DNA of 64,000 nucleotides from Gymnogyps californianus (lineage: Eukaryota > Chordata > Aves > Accipitriformes > Cathartidae). The position numbers and the translations under genes were made by a program. Location of the stretch: positions 35,753,502 through 35,817,501 of the forward strand of contig NC_059477.1 in assembly GCF_018139145.2 (NCBI RefSeq). Reading direction: 5' to 3'. Below, one piece after another: positions 48,601 through 62,100 of the stretch; position 1 is the stretch's first letter; the number at the start of each line of letters is the position of its first letter. The notes below the pieces were generated by a model. That model was not told the DNA's origin. It did no database searches and saw only the letters and a list, made by a program, of their open reading frames with translations.

Positions 48601-51600
48601 AACCTTCTATTAAGATGATTTTATAGTAAGGCAATAATTATAAACAGCTACATGAATTAGTTAACCAAACAATGTATTAAATAGCCAACCCAAAATTAAT
48701 CAAGAGTTAAAAAAACTGTTGGAAGATAATCAAGTAAAAAATGTAATTTAAAAGCTGAGAAATTCATGGCTGAGTTTCAGATGTGCTTGAGGACATGTTT
48801 GTTAACTCAGGCCCATTGGCAGGAGCTCCCGGATTCCCTGTGAAAGCATGGGGAGCTGCAGGTGTCTGCCTGTGTGGCTTCCCCACTCAAGGTGCTGAAG
48901 AGGAAAGGAGTGTTAGCAATCTTCTTGTGCACGTGGCCACAGGAATGTGCCGTGTGATGTGCTGCTGGCTCAGGAAATCGTTCTGTGACCCAAGCCTATG
49001 TTCATTCTCACAGAACAGAAGTCCACTGTAAAAAGGTGTTACAGCTGCACCCTGGGCGCCTCCCGCTAAAAGCTGAACAAGAACTGGAGAAACATCTGCT
49101 GAACAAGCGAATAAACACAGACAACAAAGGAACAAAGACCACGGCACGTGATAGGATGTGGCATAACCCATGAGGAGAGCAAGAACCACCTCCCCACCAT
49201 TTATACAAGGAAGGATGAAGAAGTGTGCCAAAATGGTGGAACTGGGAAGCATGGTGATATGATCTGAGGCAAGTAAGGCACCTCAGAGACCAGCCGACCA
49301 GAGTTCTTGGCTGTGTCTACTTGCAAGGGCTCATTTCAATGTTACCCATCAGTTATGTTATAAAGATGTGCTGCTTCACCTTTGACGTATTACTCCACTG
49401 CTGTGATTCCTGTGCTGTCCATATCCCACAGACATGCTCCTGGTATCAAAAGGATGCCGGAGCCAGGTCTCGTGTCCTCTTTGCTTCCTTCCCTGGTCTC
49501 ACCTCCACAATTGCTGCAGTTTTCTTTGACCACTACCACTGCTGGGGCCAGGCATTCACACTCTTAAAATGCCTACTTTGCAATACAAAATACATAAGCT
49601 ATCCTGCCTGCATCCATCAGAAACAAGACTTGCGTTAACTATTACAATTGTGCTTCCTCACTCAGCCCTCTCACTTGTCTCATGAGAGACCGGGGTCAAG
49701 GAACAGGCCTTCTCATTTGATTCATGGATTATGGAGTACGTGGTGTATGTTCAAATACTGCAGTATGCCTGGTACCTGAAAGAATCCGTGTCGTTTGGGG
49801 CGTCCGCCACTGTTACCAGGAGAAAGCACTATGCCTCTGCTCGTGGTGACAACACCGAGAACAGAAACAGGCTATGATTAGATTTAATAATTTAGCCAGT
49901 GGACTAAAATATATCTTGATGGAAAAAATACAGATTGTAACTAATCTCATGTTTACCAGACAACTCAAGGATACAGTCCTGGGCTGTGACTCAGTAACTG
50001 TGTGGATTAATCCAAAAGGAAATGAGAGAGACAGGGCTACATGCAGGGAATAGGCAATTCATGTCATAAATGCAGATTGTAGATGATATTCCTTTGCCCA
50101 GCTCTAAAGGATGATCAAAAAGAAACATTGTGAATTAAGCAGAGTAATGCTGGGCACCAAGATGACCACTGCTGGAGATGCAGATGGACGTTCTTACAGC
50201 CAGGAGATTTATGAAGTGTTCAACTTGCCTCCTCACAAAATTAAAACAGTGATCTACATTTTGATTAATACACATATCATTTGGCTGTGATCTGAGGGGA
50301 ATTTTAGTTAATTTATGGGTTTAGATTAATTTGCTTCATCTTTTAGACACAAGTACATCTGTTTCTGGTCATGAGAACCTCTATCCTACTTTGTGGTTCA
50401 GCCAGGCATACAAAATGTCTCTCACTTGGATCTGGTAGGAGGCGTTAGTGGTTGCAAACTCCCTGTGAGGGGCATAGCCTCAAAACAGAAAGGAGTCAAG
50501 GACAAGCGTGCTGGACAGACCTTTGCCTTTCCACCTTTGCCTTCCCTGGATACCAGCAAGGTTCAGGTTAAGCAGCTAACAGGATCGAAAAGGCTGGTAA
50601 ACATTTGTGCTGCATCCACCTGGACTACAAAAGTCTCCTCTTAGAATGTGAGGTGTTATTTTGACAAGGCTTTGGAGGCTTTTTCAGAGGAAGGAAGCAC
50701 AGTGAAAATATCTATTGGGAACCCCAGTTCTGTGGGGTCTGACCCTCCTATTTGGCTGTGAGAAAACCTTTCTTGGGAATGATCAAAGAAGGAATTCAGT
50801 GTGAGGAACCAGGACAGGCTCCTGTTCCCACAGTGGGCTTCCTGCAGTGACAGAATAATGTAGTATTTTTTGTATTGATTTTGCTACAATTAGTGTATAA
50901 AGAAAGAAATGTGTACGTGACATGATAGCCAGCCACATGAATGGATTTGTTGGACAAATGCTTTAGATGTATTGACCTTAGCAATACAGAAGTTGCTGCA
51001 GTATTAACGCTGCAAACTGTTGTGAGATACTGGTAATATAGAACATGTTCCTATGCCTAAAATACAGATTATAATATTGTTAATGTAATAGGCCACTAGG
51101 AGGACTAAAATACAACTGGAATTCATGCAGACACACTGTAGAGCTAATAGGCACTCATTTTTTGAATGACCAAAGATGATACAAACAGGGAATTTGGATA
51201 AAAATACAGAATAAAGCAGTTCCCAGGCCCTACTAGTGAATGAATAATTTGAAAAGTGTTGCTGAAAATGAACAGGCATTTGATATTTATTGGAATACAA
51301 CAAAAATCTTTAAAGTGTTGATTTCTTTGATATTTTAGATTATTCAGGATTCAAATACTTGTAAGAATGGACTAAAAATTTCCTCCATGCACAGACATTG
51401 TTAGCTCTGTATGGACAACAGGACTGCTGAAGGCAGTATAGTTCTGCTCATGCAAAACTCTTTGCAGGATCAGGGCGTGAATTTGCTTCTGACATTCTGA
51501 AAATTCCTCAGCAGAGGGGTGATGTGTTTGTGGTTAGCCCTTGTAATGCAAGATCCCATCTTGAGTAAGAATGCTTGATGAGAATATTAAGTGATAATGA

Positions 51601-51685
51601 TTATTTGCTTAGTACTGCTATGGGGCCTTCAAAGCCCTCAAAGCAGCCTGCTAACAGTACTGGATTAAATTCCAAATGCAGCTGG

Positions 51686-51812
51686 AAGGTATTATTTATA
51701 TTCTTTATTTAAAAATGGGGAATTTAATAGCAAGAGAGGTTTAGCAATTTGGACAGTCAGCCAGAACATCACCCTGATCTCCACAGTCCTGCACTCTTAA
51801 CTGCTAAGCTTT
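51686..51812 (-). mobile_element. MIR-like ancient SINE fragment
   Basis: The plus strand resembles the reverse complement of MIR: an AAAATGGGGAATTTAATAGC block, GAGAGGTTTAGCAATTTGGACAGTCA-like spacing corresponding to the core (in two pieces), then GATCTCCACAGTCCTGCACT and CTTAACTGCTAAGC, corresponding to the tRNA-like 5' region. Limits are approximate. Confidence 0.65.
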
Positions 51813-54800
51813 TTGTCACTGTTTGAATATTTTCTTTTTTCTTTGCAGGCAAAAAATTCTCCATGGAAAGACAGAGGCCTGTATTGTTCTCACTAGAGAG
51901 CATCTGAAATGCTCTTCAACATACAAGACCTGGCATTTTATCCAGTGTATGTGGTAGTTAATCAAATGTTTTGCACTGACTTCAGTAGACTTTGGATCAG
52001 ACTCTTGATGCATTAGAGAGATAAATTATTTAACTTACTGAGTTCCCCTAGAAACAAAATATTGAGCTGCAAACAAAGCTAACAAACACCAAATGGAATA
52101 CCATCTGCTGCAATGAACAGAACATGACCAGTTTCCCCCATGCTTGAGATTCTTCCAAAATACAATCTGAAATAGGTTTGTGAAACTCCCAACTGTCTCA
52201 CAAAATTGGCTTAGCACAGGTTAGCAAATGCTAATGCCACCAGCAACAGCAAGCCAGACTCTGATTTATCAGTTGGAGTTGTCTATGATTTCATTTCTAT
52301 TGGACTGCCCTGTGTAAAAGCTCAGGGGTTTTCCGCTATCCAAAGCCTATGGAGCCTATGGAGATGTTTCTGTTCACGCCCTGTGTCCTAGGGCCTATGG
52401 ACACTGAGTAGTTTCTGCCCCTGAGTAAATATGAATGGTAATTATCTATACAATGATGCATTCATAAATCTGGATTCTTCTATCCTTTGACATCCAGACT
52501 CCACGCCTTACAACCTTCTGGAGGAACAGGATATGGAGCCAAAAGAAGCTCTATCTCCCACAGAAATGGCAGGAGATACCTGAAATCCCAAGTCCAGAGC
52601 ATTCCCTACTTGGTATCGAAGTTTTTGGCTGTGGTGGAGAATGTGTGGGTTCCCAAACACTTTCACAGGGACAGAGGGACACCGCTGAGCTAAATGCAGT
52701 GCATGGGACACTAGTGGGTGCCATCAACATTACCCCCCTTTCCACTTAGAAAACATACTAGTTGAGCAACCAAGTAGTTTTCATGTAATGTGAGGAAAAA
52801 AACCAACAGTATTTCCCTTGTAGAACAAGACAAGAAGATACATGTCTTCATACCTAAATTTCCTACATAGCCAGACACTTGATCTTCTAGTATCACCGCT
52901 ACAAGTGATGAAACTACCATGAGCAAACAGAACCTCCAAAGACTATTCAGTCTTTAGCAGTTAACCAGAAAGGCTACAGCGCTCCATATTATGCAGCTCT
53001 TTTAGATGGTGACTGCTATTCTTTGGCTTGCTCTGCTGCCTCTGTTTTCATCACTGTGCTACTAATGATGTCATAATACAGATTCCATGTTTTTACAATG
53101 GATTTTATTTATACAAATGCTGTATTATAAATGTTGAACTCTCTGGTACCCTGGCTTGTTATAGTGGTTCTCAGAAACATGAAAAGAAAGGAAGATGTTC
53201 AAATAATAGTAATAATAAAAATATTCTGTAAAATGATAAAGATGGAAGTTTTGGCATTTTCCAGTTGCTCATACACTAATGTTATGGAAATGCAATAAAG
53301 AGATGGGTTTAAAAATACTGAGAGTTTCATTATGATACTATCTTAACTGTAACATTGTTCCTACAGATTAAAAAATACACAGCATTTGGCCTTCCTTTTA
53401 ACTCAGGGGAAAATGTCTGCTGATGTTCCATGACATTGCCCACAGAGCCAATGTACAAAAGTAGGATGCTACAGATCAAAATTCTGCCAGACAGAGGGAG
53501 AATATCTCAACCAATTCTCGAGCACCTGTATAAACACCACGATTTTCACAGGATCCAAACACGTCAATCTGTCAGAGACATCAGCAAAAGCTGCAGATTT
53601 CTAGCACCTTTGAAAACTGGGCAGCTGAAGTGTCTAAATATGCATTTAGGCACAGCCATTAGGAAACGAAGCTTGAAAAAACTGGCCTATATTTTTACTG
53701 ATTAGGGGCCACAAACAAGACTCTCCAATTAGGCTATGCAGGGTAAAATAATTCTTGCAACAGTGATCAGGAAGCGTGTGCTGGCTGCTTAGCTACTTCT
53801 GTTCCTTGGTTTCAGGCATTGTCTGAACAGCTCTTACATTTCAAATCTGCTTTGTGTCTTAGTACACGTGTTACCAACAAGTTTCCCAAGCTGGTAACTT
53901 TTCTGTGGATAGAGTGTCTTGGTGAAGTTTAGACACTCCTGTTATAAGAAATATCATAGACTATTACTGCATGATTAACATTTTAATTTTATAATGTTCA
54001 GCAATATAATATATTCATATTTAATTTCTTCATTCCCACCCACTTCTGCTTTACTCTTCATCCACCCAAATCCATCTGCGGTCTTGATTTACAGTATGCT
54101 TTACAGATCATTCAATAACCCATAGGATATGTGCATATGTAATAGGATGTCAGAAAAATAACTTTTAAATGTTTGACTGGCAATTATTCTGATAATTCTT
54201 CAAATAATCACTTGAGGTTTTATTTGCTGAGAATAACACTAGAGTAATTAAGGGAAGTTCTTAAGGCTACAGCTTTTTATAGTATGTAAAAAATTTTAGT
54301 GACCTCCATTAATGATCAGGCAAAGAATGGAGTAATCCAGAGAAGGTGGCACTAATGGGAGTGGAGCTATCAGGAGTCATTGATGAATTGACGGGTAGTT
54401 CAGGCTGGGAGGACTCTGACATGTGCTATGAAAACTTATATCACTCTTCTTAGCCTTTGTGAAAGATAATTAGATATTTAAATTACATAGCTATATCTTA
54501 CAAACTTCCCGAACTTCCCTGTGTCACTTATTGCTAATAAGTCTGCTAAATCTCATGTTTGTCTCTCCTACCAAATACAAATATTACTTTCCATTAAAAT
54601 AATATGGATGCTGCACAAGGCCTGGAATTCATGTATCAGGGCCTAAAAATACAGTAAGAAATAAAATATTTCTCTTTGGGATTTGCTATAGAGTGTTTGA
54701 GTTCGCAAAAAATATTTAACGAATATTTTTCTTAAGGATTTAGACAATCTGTGTGTCATATTGCACAAAATCCAGTATAACTTCTCATTTAAATAAAAGG

Positions 54801-55951
54801 TGAATCACTTTTGGGAGACGAAAACAGCTTGTGGAAGAAACTATAAACACCTGCAAATTATTTCAATATGATTTTTGCCAATATTTGACATAAAATTTGC
54901 CTTCTTTTCAAAGAGTATGTTGATTAGGATATTGTCTGTGTACATATGAAAAGAAAAAGCATCCTCTTAAAAAAAGACATAGTTTGCTAACATATTTTCA
55001 GTATACTGCCACAGTTCGTGCTACCATCAGCTGTGTAACTTACTCCTCATGTATTTTGCTCAGAATGGAACTCTCATACTAAAAGATCAGTCATTTCCTA
55101 CCCTTCCTTGCATGATGTTTGAGTGCTTTATGCAAAACATATCACTGTTATAGATGGGGAAGGCAAGTTTCAGCTGGAAAAACAATTGACAAAAATATTA
55201 CAGCATTATTCATCTCATTTAACTCTGCTAATCAGATGCTCCTCTTGGAGTCAAAACATTTTCCAGCTTCAGAAAACAAACAGCTCACTGAACACCTCTC
55301 TGCCTTACTGCTCTTATCTTGATTGAGTCAATCCAATGTTTATTGTATCCAATTTATTTTTTAGCTTTTTCTTTTATTACTAATATCATTTCTACCATTA
55401 TAACAATTACGCTATCTCACAAGCTTACTAATATTTATCATTTGTTGCTGTTAATGTGCCATGAATTCCATTTTGGCATACAGTATTATTATAATATTCC
55501 AATTCAACACAGAGAGAAATGAAACCTAAAGCTTTATTTCCAAAGATGGAGGACTGAAGTGTCTGGTTACAAATAGCAGAAACATTAGTGCACTTTGGGC
55601 CATGCTGCAAATCACAGCAGCTCCATCTGTCAAACCTTTGAAAAACAGCTCAGAACATTTTCCACTCAGGGAAATCACTAGCAAATGATACTTTTATTCA
55701 ATATGTACTTTTGGTTCTTATTAGACTAAAGGATCTACCTACTTACACCTAAGAGCCATAGTCTCTCTTAAGTCCTTACATAATCTTCAGTTATATAGGC
55801 AAATAGACATTATAGTGCTCAGAGTGTATCTGCAAGGCACGGTGCAGTGTGATGTGAAGATTATTGGTGAGCAAGCTGGGTGGGCCGGGACCAAATGTGG
55901 TGGGGTCTTACCAACACCCTGCTTATTTCAGCTACTCAGCCCTGCTGAGAA

Positions 55952-56422
55952 ATGGCCTGGAGTAACCAGGCCATAAGGAGCTGTGCTAACACTGTGCCCA
56001 AGCAGGCTCACTGTAAATTAGCTCTGCAGAGCTCTGCGTTGCTCTGGGCATTTGTACACGAGCAGTTTTGGACCGTTCCTCCAGGGACTCCAGCAAATGA
56101 GCTGCAGGACTTTTTGCGACATCTGGGCCAGCGTATAATGTGGTTATGCAGCTTCTACATGCTGAAAAGACAAGGTTCTCTCTGTAATTTGACATTACTT
56201 GCTGAGATGGTGGGATATGTGGTTTCTGCTCCAGTGATCAAGTTTTTCCACTCAAAAAGGGCAAAGTTATTCCCTCCTTACAGTGCCAAACGGGTTATAT
56301 TCAGTGAGCACAACACTCCAGCTGTGGCCACAGCTCAGTGTGTTGCCTTAAACCAGACAAGCCCACACATCTGCATCTGGCACTTGACAAACCACATAGG
56401 CAGACTTCACTCGGTGCTGTGA
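55952..56422 (+). CDS. Uncharacterised open frame, doubtful as a gene
   Basis: A 156-codon frame starts at a true ATG with a fair context (G at -3 and G at +4) and ends with TGA. The predicted product has a central hydrophobic segment and scattered cysteines but no domain I recognise. It lies inside the inferred NCKAP5 intron on the opposite strand. The window contains several other meaningless frames of similar length, so chance is the simplest explanation. Listed because its base composition is somewhat higher in G+C than its surroundings; no promoter or splice context supports it. Confidence 0.1.
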   Translation: MAWSNQAIRSCANTVPKQAHCKLALQSSALLWAFVHEQFWTVPPGTPANELQDFLRHLGQRIMWLCSFYMLKRQGSLCNLTLLAEMVGYVVSAPVIKFFHSKRAKLFPPYSAKRVIFSEHNTPAVATAQCVALNQTSPHICIWHLTNHIGRLHSVL

Positions 56423-59004
56423 GTTATTTGAGGACTTAGTGTTACATGACACTGTGCCATAGGCACTAGAACTGCACCTACATGCCAGTGATGCTTCAAG
56501 TCCTTAACTCTCCTCCTGTAGCTACAGCTTTTCACTTCCTCCGCGTCTTCTCTCAGACTGACATCCAAACTATTCTCCTGCTAGCCTTGCACACCATGTG
56601 TTTTAAATGCCACACAGCCTGCTACACTATGCCAAAGACTTTCTGTCCCTCACCAATATCCAAATACTCTTTTAAAACTCTGTGCTATAAAGATATTTGA
56701 GTTAAAATGTCGCCACCTACCCATCCCCATAAATACACTAACCAAACATAAAACAGAACTTTTACACCAGCTGGAGGGCTAGTCGGAATGGGATTTCGTG
56801 GCGCAGTACTACAACTACTGAGTTCATTAGTGCTAGAAGCAGAACTGTATCAGCAGATAACAGCTTCCAGTGTTTTTAGGGTATGTTTTTCCTAAAAATA
56901 TCCCTTGTATACCATTAAAAAAGTTATTTTCTCTGGCGGACTCTGCCTGCCAAATGTCTTTTTGCCTTGCCAAAGCCTTTTAAAAACTTTAAAAAGTTAC
57001 GGAGAATGTTATCATCCTCCTTGCTGAGCCACTCTCCATTGCATGATTTTTTACTAAAACTCTCAGCAGTGTAAGAAGCCTCAGTTGTTTCACCTAGAAG
57101 GCACAGGGAGAGAAATGAGTCTCTGTATAACTGCAGCTTTTTATTGTTGCCAAGCTAGTTCCTCAGGCTAACTGTAACAATGTTCTTCCACACTACACAA
57201 CATTTCTTTTAAGTGATACACGTCAAGTGAGACTTTGGTCCCAGGAGACTGCCTAGCAGTCTTCAAATTGCTTGTTTTGCTGTCTCTTCACTTTACTTTT
57301 TGCAGGCAACTTTGATGGCAAGATACTAGAAACAATGAGACCTGATTAGGAATATAGGCTCGGTAGCAGATCTCGGAATGTGAACTTGCCCTATGGAGGG
57401 GAAAAAAACATGCAGAGACATGGGATTTGTTGATGTCTGGAGACATCCTAGCCTATTTCTAATTTCACATTTCCCCACATGAGTTGAATCAGACTTGAGG
57501 CTAGAAAAAATATTTTTAATTCTGTACTACTCCCATGGGTGGTATGGTAAAATCTGTTTTCTTATCAGATCATGCTCCTGTGGTTTTTGTCACTTACGTT
57601 GTCAAATACTCCTATAAAATTCCCCTGACAATAGATCTTACATCAACTTGGGTAATTACTCAGACAGTCTTTGTTTTGATGGAACAAGTATTGCATCATT
57701 CATCTGAGAATCAAAAACCTTTAATTAAATAGAAAGGAAGTCTCGCAGCCCCAAGCCTGTCAGTGGGTAAATTCTATTGAGACAATTTTGACAAATGGAA
57801 ACGTGTAGCTTAAAGACCCCCATACATATCATGTTTAGGGAATGGGGCAGGTGCTGTGGTGCAGAGAGTGGCTATTTCAGTAGTGCGGTCCATGCCCAGT
57901 ACGGCCTTGTGCGAGTGCTCTCAGTGACCTCCCCACGGTGGTGGCAGACAGATGCGACCTTGCCCGGCAGCACCAGCTCTGGAGGCAGAGGTCCAGGGCA
58001 GCTCTGAGCAAGCACGCATGAGGCAAGCAAGCTCAGGGGCAGCCTAGCTCCAGCTGGGCCACTTCAGGGCTGCCATGACTGGACTGCACTCCGACCTGAG
58101 TGGGTACGTCTGTGTAGCTTTACATCACTGTGAGACTTCTGGCTTGGGTCCTAGCCAATTCGAGCATGGTGCTCGGAACATGCTCCTTTTCTTTGGGTGA
58201 GATAGATCACTCTGCTTTCAAAACAGAGGTGCTAAGTCCTAGATGGACATACAAGTCTGCTGGATAGTTTACTTTCCCTTTGTAACACTGCTCTTTATAA
58301 AACTGTTGCTGGATCTTCTACATACACCCTGTGCTAACATGATGTGAGTTTTGAAGATCTAATACAAAAGCATAAATACAGTAAATGTTATTTTCAGTTT
58401 TTGTGACAGGGAGGATGAAAGGATATCTGATCCTGACTGAATTAGAACATCTGGTTCTAGGCTGGCATCACCTAATGTCTACATTAATAGACCACCTCCC
58501 TAAACATATGCAATGATTTGATATACTAATTCCTTACCTGAAAGAAAAGCATTGATCTTAAAACACAAAAGACGGGTGAATGAGTCTGCAGACTTATTCC
58601 CCATCTACAAATTGTACAATGGCAGTATCTTCCTTAACACCTTAGGTTCATCAGGGCTAGGAAAGGAAATATAACTGATTCCCTCCTCACCTCATCATCT
58701 TGCTCTCTCTTAAGCCTAGCAAGGAAAATAGCAAAGAGGAGGTGAGGTTTCTGTGCTTGATACACAGTAAACTGGATTATACAATCAGTACACAGAAATC
58801 CATAATCAACTAATTCCTGGATCTGATCTAGCCCATGTAGATACTTTCTCTTACTGACAAGGGACCCCTTCTATCTTCTATTACTTTCTAGTATAATAAT
58901 TTGTAAGAGTTGCTTCAAATTCTGTATTTGCAGTAACACACACATTGTACAAAACAAGCTAAGACGTAGGTCATCTAGAGCATCTGTTTTCTTTCTGGTT
59001 GTAA

Positions 59005-59120
59005 CATGAGATAGGTATTGCTGTCCCCAATTTACAGACAGTGAAACTGAGATCCCAAGACCAAGTAACTAGCCAAATATCACCCAGTGCTGCCTCAGCT
59101 GCAGGAACTCTTGTTACTAT
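59005..59120 (-). mobile_element. MIR-like ancient SINE fragment
   Basis: The plus strand is clearly similar to the reverse complement of the MIR core: GAGATAGGTATTGCTGTCCC, CAATTTACAGACAGTGAAAC, TGAGATCCCAAGACCAAGTA and ACTAGCC in consecutive order, matching the familiar ATAGGTATTATTATCCCCAT..GAGGAAACTGAGGC pattern. This is the best preserved of the four MIR-like pieces. Limits are approximate. Confidence 0.75.
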
Positions 59121-62100
59121 GAAAGTATAAGCAAGGCAATTATTTAGTGCTCACCTGAGGGTGCACTGAGACGCAGTTTCACTCTCTAAAATACAAATGG
59201 TAGCTACAATAGCTGCTTTTTACTAGTTCCCCACAGAAGAAAGCTTGGGGCAATGTTCATCTTGCTAACTTTGGGTTGAAAGTTTGGTACTTGGTATAAG
59301 CTAGCTGCGTAGGCTCCCTTTCTCTGGTCAAGGGAAGGAAGCAAGTGGTTCTACAGGTCAATACCTCCTTCCCACTTTAAACTCCTAGGATGCAGCTCTT
59401 CCCAACTGCTAATTGGACCCAAATCATTATCTTAGGCTTTTTCACATGTGATAAACAGAATCCCTCCCTAAACGTATCTGATAATGTGAAAAAAATTAGT
59501 TCTCTGTGAAAGCAGAGTGCACATCGTCTCCTTGGAACTACTTCAGACATTTAAATACGGAGAGTCTCTTTTAAGAGGGGCTCCATTTAAGAGCCTAAGA
59601 GCTTCTCTCTTTCAAAGAGAATAAGGCACCTTCAGAAAGTGATTCAGAGAACCCAAATCAGGCACATAAACTTTGCTGGCACGTTCTCCAAGAGCTGCCT
59701 AAATACGTGAACAGTGCAAAGTGCCCAGTGTGCTGCCAATTCATACCCTAGCTCAAGACTTACTGACCTCTGTAGGAGACGACACGCAAGCAGCAGCAGC
59801 TCATGCCTTTCTTTGTTTTCCCTTACTCTTGTTTAGTGTAGCCTGCAGAGGTGTCTAGGCTGCTTTAGCTATTGCTGTAATTCAGGAATGCTGGAACATC
59901 CTCTATAGTATTAGCTTAATGCTCTGGGATCCTTGAGGATGACAAGCGGTGTGCAATTACCAAACTTTCTTATTCTTGTTTCTAGTCCTTTTGTGGATAT
60001 TCCCCTCTGTTAATACGATGCATTAGAAGGCTTGTGAGCACGATGAGTCAATCATATAGCATTAACTCCCAATCAGCTTACTCAGCTGTAAAAATCCTCA
60101 AGTTTATCTGGGAATGCCGCCATGTCAGTCCCATTTGTAAGTGCAGCCAAAACAGCAGCAACTTCTCTAATTTTTCCTTTCCCTGTATTTGCCAGCAAGC
60201 TCTAATATCTACTGGAATTGCAAGACACGGTGATTTGACCATTTGATCTCCTTCATGAATCATCTGTACAACACATACAAACTCTGCCGTGTTGAATAAG
60301 ACCATAACTTCACATTGAACATACAAGCCTCTTTCGTTAAATCAGCCCCCTAGTTAAATTGCTGATGTAGTTAACATTGTAACTGTGCCAGAAATGTCAG
60401 ATTTCTTATGTATGTCATCACAACTGAGGGGAAACGAGGATTTAGAAACTTGTGATGGGTACCAACCCCTTCCATAAAGGATCTTTTCTTTAAAGTGCTC
60501 AAGTCACGCCTTGAAATACAAGCAAGCGTTGATGGTGACTCAAATTGAGTAATACATAGGGACAAAAGAAAGCAAGAAGGGCTGTATTACAAGAAAAAAG
60601 TATGTGATGGTTGGTTAAGGACAGAGAAGAAAACACATTTTTCATGATGCTTTGGGATCATAAGGATGATTAAGTAATAAAATCTTTGACCAACTCAGTT
60701 ACTTCTCCAAGGGAACAAAGAAGACAATAAAAAGTCTTGTGTCGGTTCTCATTTGATCATAAAATAAGTTAATAAACAATGGGCCTGGGTGAGGAAAATT
60801 TATCTTGTTTTCTGAATTCTTATAAGAAAAAATAAATCACTGAGCTTTTAAAGTCTAAACAGTAAATTAATTGAAATGTGAAATAATTTTTTTATTGCAA
60901 AAATATAGTTGCAATCATGACGTCAGGAAACTGCTCAAGGCACTACCAGTTACTGCTACAAGGAAGAGGAACAGCTGTTTAATGCAGGCCTCACTGAAGT
61001 TTCACTGAATAGGTGTCTCCCATGGGGTGATTGCAGTGGACTTTGGATCAGGTGCTGCATATGTTTTATTAAATCAGAAAAGTTTCTGTTTAATTAAAAT
61101 TAATTCAATTGATACATATAAAATTATTGTTTCTAGTTTTCAAAATCCTACATGAGAAAAAAACACCATGGATGTTAATTTAAGTGGAAGTTTTATGTCC
61201 ATGATTCAATGCATTTTATTCCTTTCTTTGAAATTGTGATTTGTTTTTCTTGTCCAAAATTCTGCAGTGTACAAAAGGATGACATTACTTCAGAATATGT
61301 TTCCCAGGTCAAAATAAATGTAACACCAAATTGGTCTTAGTGCCAAGAGAATTTAACCAGGACGCTGTTTAAGACTTGGCAGATAAGAAACTGGAACAAT
61401 AAATATTTCTCCTTTCAATGTGTAAAAGCCTTTTTTGATTCCTCAAACTGTCCATTCAGTGTCCCTTTATCATAGTAATTGCCCATTGGTTGTTCCCCTT
61501 CTGAAACTCCTTCTGTGCAATACTTTTTTGCTGATAAAACTTGTTGTGTATATACTTTGGGGCTGGTGAATATGTTCGGTGAGAAGGAGACAATTCAAAT
61601 GACAGTAAGTCTGGGTTAACAGAGCTTCCTGCCAGAATGTCTCACTAGAGCACCCAGTCTGAAGCCACTACCGTACTGGTGCTGTACAGTCCAATTTAAT
61701 TGGGCTGAGGGACTGATACAGCACACTGCTCTTTTGACAAGCAGCGTAAACTCATTCTGCCCATCACGACACTTGGTTGTTTTTTTTTTAAAGGCTTCAC
61801 ACACTTGGGAATGAAATTCAAAGCACGTAGCATTTCCTTTTTCAAAATGCCAAATATTCTGCATGAAAGCTGCATTTTTCCCCCCCTCAGAATTTATCTG
61901 GTTTTTTTAGACTTGTTGGACATAAGTGCCTCAGTTTCTAGTGTCCCCCTTTTTTTGTCAGTAATGTTCCAGATCACACAGTTCTAATTTAAACAGACTG
62001 TGGATCTTCTTGGCTTGGACAAATTACAGCTCAGAAAAATTTGCCATGCTGGTTCAAACAAGGAGTTCAGGGCAACCTGCTTTTCATGGTTACTGCTTCT

